Assembly: GCF_014395785.1 (NCBI RefSeq)
Contig: NZ_CP060713.1
Coordinates: 1,268,501-1,332,500, forward strand
Origin: Nocardioides mesophilus
Lineage (GTDB): Bacteria; Actinomycetota; Actinomycetes; Propionibacteriales; Nocardioidaceae
Length of the DNA stretch: 64,000 nt
Reading direction: 5' to 3'
Under the pieces are notes generated by a model. It made no database searches. It was not told the DNA's origin and worked only from the letters and a program-made list of their open reading frames with translations. Shown in pieces: positions 60,393 to 64,000 of the stretch. Position numbers and translations under genes: made by a program. Within the stretch, counting starts at the first letter, position 1. Each line of letters starts with the position of its first letter.

Positions 60393-60483
60393 GTCGGACC
60401 TCCAAGTCCCGTGCGGCTGTGACGATCCCCGGCAAGGCGGCCAGGTCGTCGCGTGGGGGCCTCGTCCGCGATCACGGCCGGGG

Positions 60484-61008
60484 TCATGCCATGCCCGCCG
60501 AGTAGTGCCACACGCGGAGGAGGTCGGTGTCGGCGGCCGTGCCGGTCCAGACCCGCCCCGCGAGGTTGGCGACCAGCGTCCAGGGGTGAACCTCGCCCCC
60601 GTCGAGGCGTCGCACCACCGGCTGGCCCTCGTGCAGGTACCGCTGCGGCTCCAGCTCGTCGTGACCCGTCGCCCACACCGCCCCGGGCAGGGCGCTGAGG
60701 AGCTCGGTGGCGAACCAGGCGATCACCGCGTCGCACAGCCAGATCGTCTCGTCGTCCCACCAGCGTGGCGTCCAGGCCCGCGGGTCGCCGTACCAGACCG
60801 GCAGCTCGCCGGGTACGCCGCCGGCCGGGCGCCGCACGAAGCGGGGCCGCGCCCACGCCCACAGCAGCACCAGTCCGGCACCATCGCCCAGGGGCGGGAC
60901 CACACCGTCGGCACCGCCCTCGCGGACCAGCCAAGCGACGCGGTCGTCCACGGTGCGCAGCCAGTCCTCCGCCCATGCTGCCAAGCTCACGACGTCGGTC
61001 CTCCTCAT
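60484..61008 (-). CDS. Uncharacterised protein, paralogue of 52830-53441
   Basis: The 174-residue protein has no recognised domain. It shares spaced motifs with the protein at 52830-53441 (LLWAWARPRF, AVWATGHDEL and nearby Trp-rich stretches such as TPRWWDDETIWLCDAVIAW). ATG at 61008 has GAGGACC nearby. Both proteins are rich in Trp and Arg and lack a signal peptide. The shared W-rich helices suggest a conserved fold, and the family looks unnamed. Confidence 0.6.
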   Translation of the reverse strand: MRRTDVVSLAAWAEDWLRTVDDRVAWLVREGGADGVVPPLGDGAGLVLLWAWARPRFVRRPAGGVPGELPVWYGDPRAWTPRWWDDETIWLCDAVIAWFATELLSALPGAVWATGHDELEPQRYLHEGQPVVRRLDGGEVHPWTLVANLAGRVWTGTAADTDLLRVWHYSAGMA

Positions 61009-61235
61009 GCCGGCGGGTGGAACGTGAACAGGATGCCCTGCTCTGCCACGGTCCTCCCAGCGACTGTTGCTGCCTCTTCCCCGGGCTCTCCACGACTTGC
61101 GCTGCCTCTCGCCCATTCCCTTTCGCGCTTGAGGTACGCCGCCGGTGCGTCCGCTCGGATCGCGCCATGAGAGTGCGTCCGGTCGCAGCAGCTCCGGACG
61201 GGGGCTTGGTCAGATGGCCATGCTCTAATCCCCCC

Positions 61236-61640
61236 ATGCACGAGGTAGTTGTCGCGGCGCTGGTTCGCGAAGGCCGAGTCCTCCTCGTCCACCGCAGTCC
61301 CAACCGCCCTGCGTACCCGGGTGTGTGGGACCTGCCCGGTGGACACATCGAGACCGGCGAGGCAGAACTGGCTGCGCTTGCAAGGGAGATACACGAGGAA
61401 CTGGGCGTGCAAGTAGCAACAGGCTCTGCGGTGCATCTGTGTCGGCTGGACGGAGGGCGCGGAGAGGAATCCCTACGCGTCAGCGCCTGGCTTGTCAGCG
61501 AGTGGCAAGGAACGCCGACGAACGTCGCTCCCGATGAACATGACGAGATCCGTTGGTTCCGGTCTGAGGAGTTGCCTCCGCTCGCCCACGGGCTCTTGGG
61601 CACGGCGCTGGAGGACGCGATGCGGGGCGCCCGCAGTTGA
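61236..61640 (+). CDS. NUDIX hydrolase
   Basis: The 134-residue protein has the NUDIX fold and box: GHIETGEAELAALAREIHEELGV (GX5EX7REUXEEXGU). It begins VVVAALVREGRVLLVHRSPNRP. The substrate is probably a nucleoside diphosphate derivative, such as an oxidised dNTP, but cannot be determined. ATG at 61236 starts the domain directly; there is no clear ribosome-binding site. Confidence 0.9.
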   Translation: MHEVVVAALVREGRVLLVHRSPNRPAYPGVWDLPGGHIETGEAELAALAREIHEELGVQVATGSAVHLCRLDGGRGEESLRVSAWLVSEWQGTPTNVAPDEHDEIRWFRSEELPPLAHGLLGTALEDAMRGARS

Positions 61641-61719
61641 ACTTCACGCACGCTCATCGGCGTGACACAGCTTCACTCTCCGCGACTACAGATCCGGGCG
61701 TGGCGTGGGCGGTGCGCCC

Positions 61720-61725
61720 TAGCCT
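61720..61725 (+). promoter_or_regulatory. Putative -10 element of leaderless DinB-like gene
   Basis: TAGCCT fits TANNNT and ends 6 bp before the ATG at 61732; no ribosome-binding site is present. Confidence 0.45.
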
Positions 61726-61731
61726 GTCGGC

Positions 61732-62454
61732 ATGCGACGCTTCGACGACGAGGACCTCACCGGCGCAGAGTTCCGCGAATGCGACCTGAGTGGAGCTCGG
61801 CTGGTCGGCGTGGTGATGCAGGACGCCGAGATCGACGGCCTGGTCACCAATCTCGTGGTCAACGGGGTCGAGGTGATGCCGTACGTCGAGGCGGAGCTCG
61901 ACCGCCGCCACCCGGTACGGCTGCTGCTCCGCTCCGATGAGCCGGCCGACCTGCGTGAGGCCTGGCGACAACTACGGGACGATTGGGCGACGACCACCGA
62001 GCGAGTCCGGTCCATGCCCGAGCACACCGAGCATCACGGCGTCGACGGCGAGTGGTCGATGGTCGAAACCCTGCGCCACCTTGTCTTCGTGCACGACTCT
62101 TGGTTCCGACGCTGCGTGCTCGGGCTCACAGAACCGTTCACGGCCATCGGACTCGGTCCACCGTTCATCATGGACCAGAAGGAGAACGGGCTCGACCCGT
62201 CCGCCCAACCAGGACTCGACGAGGTGCTCGCCGTGCGCATCCGGCAGGCTTCGGAGATCGAGACATGGCTGGCGGAGGTCACGCCCGATCAGCTCGCACA
62301 AACCGCGCCTGTCCCGGACGACGACAGATGGCCCCCGTACGCCAAGGGGCGGACAGTGCGGCAATGCCTCGGCACCGTGCTCAACGAGGAATGGGCCCAC
62401 CACGGCTTCTGCCAACGCGACCTGGACAAGCTGTCGCGTCAGGAGTCTTCGTGA
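61732..62454 (+). CDS. Pentapeptide-like N-terminus fused to DinB-family domain
   Basis: The 240-residue protein begins with a short pentapeptide-like stretch (DLTGAEFRECDLSGARLVGVVMQDAEIDG), residues 7-36, then a DinB/YfiT-type four-helix domain. That domain has MVETLRHLVFVHDSWFRR (conserved His) and a C-terminal EEWAHHGFCQRDL. DinB proteins often bind a metal and act in thiol transfer or detoxification. The stop lies next to the region before the next gene. The fusion is frequent in actinobacteria; the reaction is not known. Confidence 0.85.
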   Translation: MRRFDDEDLTGAEFRECDLSGARLVGVVMQDAEIDGLVTNLVVNGVEVMPYVEAELDRRHPVRLLLRSDEPADLREAWRQLRDDWATTTERVRSMPEHTEHHGVDGEWSMVETLRHLVFVHDSWFRRCVLGLTEPFTAIGLGPPFIMDQKENGLDPSAQPGLDEVLAVRIRQASEIETWLAEVTPDQLAQTAPVPDDDRWPPYAKGRTVRQCLGTVLNEEWAHHGFCQRDLDKLSRQESS

Positions 62455-62629
62455 GGTTCATGAGCGAGACTCTGAGCCTGTGCTGCCGATTTCCTGGCCC
62501 TCGCCCGCATGTGGGTACCCCGGGGTTGTCCTCATCGATCCGGACATCCCTGAACTCGTGACGGGTAGGTCACGCCTGGCGGCATGAGTGGAAGCTGGTT
62601 CACGACCCACGGGGATGCATACTGCCCCG

Positions 62630-63139
62630 ATGGGTGTCCGTAACTATCTCGTCGAGGGGGTCTCCGGAACGGGCAAGACCTCGGTATGCCGAGAGCTGAA
62701 CCGGCGTGGCTATCAGGCCATCAACGGCGACAGGGAGCTTGCCTATCAGGGCGATCCCGAGACGGGCGAAGCAACCGACAGTGCCCTGCACCAGCACCAC
62801 ATCTGGGACGTCGGTCGAGTGCGGGCCCTGGTGGTCGACAATCAGGAGCCGGTCACGTTCTTCTGCGGCGGATCCCGCAACTTCTCGAAGTTCATTGACT
62901 TGTTCGACGAGGTCTTCGTTCTCGACATAGATCTCGAAACCTTGCACCGGCGACTCGACCGGCGCCCGCAAGACGACTGGGGCTCAAGACCATCCGAGCG
63001 CCACCTCATCGTCCGGCTCCACCGGACCAAGGAAGACATCCCGAGTAACGGAGTGGTGATCGACGCGACACAGCCGCTCACAGAGGTAGTCGACAAGATC
63101 CTTCGTCATGTGGAGCGGCGATACCTCGGCGACGCCTAA
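62630..63139 (+). CDS. P-loop AAA-type nucleotide kinase-like protein
   Basis: This is a 169-residue P-loop NTPase. The Walker A GVSGTGKTS is at residues 10-18, followed by an INGDRELAYQGDPETG strand and turn. VFVLDIDLETLHRRLDRRPQDDWG carries the LID-type Arg residues. The architecture resembles small nucleoside or shikimate-type kinases and AAA_18/33 proteins. ATG at 62630 was chosen because it starts the first beta strand; CATACT ends 6 bp upstream, possibly a leaderless promoter. The substrate is unknown. Confidence 0.85.
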   Translation: MGVRNYLVEGVSGTGKTSVCRELNRRGYQAINGDRELAYQGDPETGEATDSALHQHHIWDVGRVRALVVDNQEPVTFFCGGSRNFSKFIDLFDEVFVLDIDLETLHRRLDRRPQDDWGSRPSERHLIVRLHRTKEDIPSNGVVIDATQPLTEVVDKILRHVERRYLGDA

Positions 63140-63237
63140 CGATTCGGCCGCACGGCCAGAGGCTGTTGCGGACTTCCCTCACCGCGGCAGAAGAGTGCGT
63201 TCACCAGCCACGCCCCGACCCCCTGAGCCTCGACCCC

Positions 63238-63243
63238 TAGGCT
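63238..63243 (+). promoter_or_regulatory. Putative -10 element of leaderless gene at 63251
   Basis: TAGGCT fits TANNNT and ends 7 bp before the ATG; no ribosome-binding site is present. Confidence 0.45.
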
Positions 63244-63250
63244 CCCAGCC

Positions 63251-63610
63251 ATGTCCACTCCCGACTGGATAGAACACCGCCGCCCCGACGGCGAGCTCCT
63301 CGGCTGGATGGTGCCCGACGGCGACGGATTTCACATTATCGACCTGCTAGGACGCCAGCGCACCGAGTCCCCGGCAGACTGGCCCGATGCCGAGGAAGCG
63401 CTCGAGACGCTCGGGATCGGCTATCTCGCCAACCGCTACAGCTTGCGGCTCTCGGATGGCGTGGAGCGTCGCGTGCGCATCGGCGAGGTGAACCGATCGG
63501 GCATCGTCGTCCTTGCTGATGACTTCGGCAGCGCCTCAGCGGTCGGGGCGAACCCAGAGGTTTTCAATCTCCCCTTTCCTGCGCCGGAGGCGTTGCGGTC
63601 ACTCGACTGA
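63251..63610 (+). CDS. Uncharacterised 119-residue protein
   Basis: The protein has no recognised domain. It is predicted to be a compact beta-rich cytoplasmic protein: HRRPDGELLGWMVPDGDGFHIIDLLGR, LANRYSLRLSDGVERRVRIGEVN and SGIVVLADDFG. There is no signal peptide, metal motif or membrane segment. The TAGGCT 7 bp upstream of the ATG supports transcription and a leaderless start. It is monocistronic, and the strand and composition agree with neighbouring genes. Confidence 0.6.
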   Translation: MSTPDWIEHRRPDGELLGWMVPDGDGFHIIDLLGRQRTESPADWPDAEEALETLGIGYLANRYSLRLSDGVERRVRIGEVNRSGIVVLADDFGSASAVGANPEVFNLPFPAPEALRSLD

Positions 63611-63749
63611 CGACAGACGACCAACGGCCCGCGGGCCACGTCCTTGTCGCCCCATCATCGGCAGTTGCGCGCGGAGAGCGGCAGATCTGGGCGTCCTACC
63701 CGTGCGTTCGTATGACAGCTTTGAGGTGAACTGGCCAGGACTCGGCGGG

Positions 63750-64000
63750 CTAAACCAGCTCATCGGCTGCGGTGTTGAGGCGAGTGATCTCTGCTTGGTC
63801 CAGCGTGATGGTTGGCGCTGCCAGGAGCTCTTCGAGCTGCGCACCGGAGGTGGCCGAGGCCAACGGTGCCGTGACGGTCGGTTGGTGCATCAGCCAGGCC
63901 AGGGCGATGGTGGCGGACCGGACGTGATGCTCGCGGGCGATCGCGTCGATGGTGTCGAGCAGGCGGAGTCCCTCGGAGGTGAGCAGAGGTCGCACGCCGG
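63750..64000 (-). CDS. Aldo/keto reductase, C-terminal part (5' end cut by window edge)
   Basis: These are the last ~83 codons of an aldo/keto reductase. RLLDTIDAIAREHHVRSATIALAWLMHQPTVTAPLASATSGAQLEELLAAPTI is the conserved C-terminal segment (the IALAWL helix and PxxGATS-type turn that binds NADPH). The catalytic Tyr/His lie beyond the window. It is convergent with the gene at 63251; 139 bp between them hold no other feature. Confidence 0.85.
   Translation of the reverse strand, partial: GVRPLLTSEGLRLLDTIDAIAREHHVRSATIALAWLMHQPTVTAPLASATSGAQLEELLAAPTITLDQAEITRLNTAADELV

Noticed and set aside
1-64000. tRNA, rRNA, CRISPR, transposase or prophage genes
   Set aside because: None was recognised on either strand by visual reading; a covariance and profile search would be needed to exclude a single tRNA.

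Overview
The window is high-GC actinobacterial DNA. The two-component c-di-AMP riboswitch/Rpf-type enzyme, the DUF2516 and DUF222-HNH genes, an HbhA-like Lys/Ala-rich protein, the AcoR/MimR-type regulator and many leaderless start sites point to a Nocardioides-like member of the Nocardioidaceae. That placement is an inference from gene content; no rRNA or tRNA gene is visible. No CRISPR array, transposase or prophage was seen.

0-15 kb: the end of a DrrA-type ABC transporter, a first initiating sugar-phosphate transferase, a DUF2516 protein, an HbhA-like/XRE regulator pair, an HTH protein with a long helical tail, a DUF4012 protein, a secreted Ig-like protein, an asparaginase, an APS kinase with a vestigial sulfurylase domain overlapping a TauE-type transporter, an SRPBCC protein, a pair of ~145-bp intergenic repeats, a GlsB-type membrane protein, and a second initiating sugar-phosphate transferase paralogous to the first.

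15-20 kb: the accessory half of a propane/acetone (prm/mim) monooxygenase locus. A degenerate bacterial enhancer-binding protein is divergent from amidohydrolase, DUF59 and alcohol dehydrogenase genes that overlap by 4 bp, but no monooxygenase subunit lies in the window. The 165-bp divergent promoter holds a 15-bp palindrome flanked by two CRP-like sites. 20-27 kb: a luciferase-like oxidoreductase, a VOC protein, a GH15 hydrolase with a membrane protein, a SufR-like Fe-S-type regulator divergent from DoxX-folE, and a c-di-AMP riboswitch controlling a small Rpf-type hydrolase.

26.5-50 kb: the cell-surface polysaccharide region. It holds all four dTDP-rhamnose genes (rmlC, D, A and B on alternating strands, several apparently leaderless), UDP-glucose dehydrogenase, a frameshifted DUF222-HNH gene, an HTH/MFS pair, a decayed glycosyltransferase, cysD-cysN, and then an eight-gene minus-strand cluster (cupin, four glycosyltransferases, Wzy-like polymerase, Wzx-like flippase, acyltransferase). 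This cluster is visibly less GC-rich than its surroundings, which suggests horizontal acquisition. With the initiating transferases near 1 and 14 kb it would make a complete Wzx/Wzy pathway from dTDP-rhamnose and UDP-glucuronate.

50-64 kb: assorted housekeeping and accessory genes: an SGNH hydrolase, a carboxylesterase, a secreted beta-propeller protein, a glutathione-independent formaldehyde dehydrogenase with a CRP-like site upstream, a serine hydrolase, VOC, NUDIX, DinB and AAA proteins, two members of one unrecognised protein family, a 47-residue zinc-ribbon-like protein, and the start-truncated C-terminus of an aldo/keto reductase.
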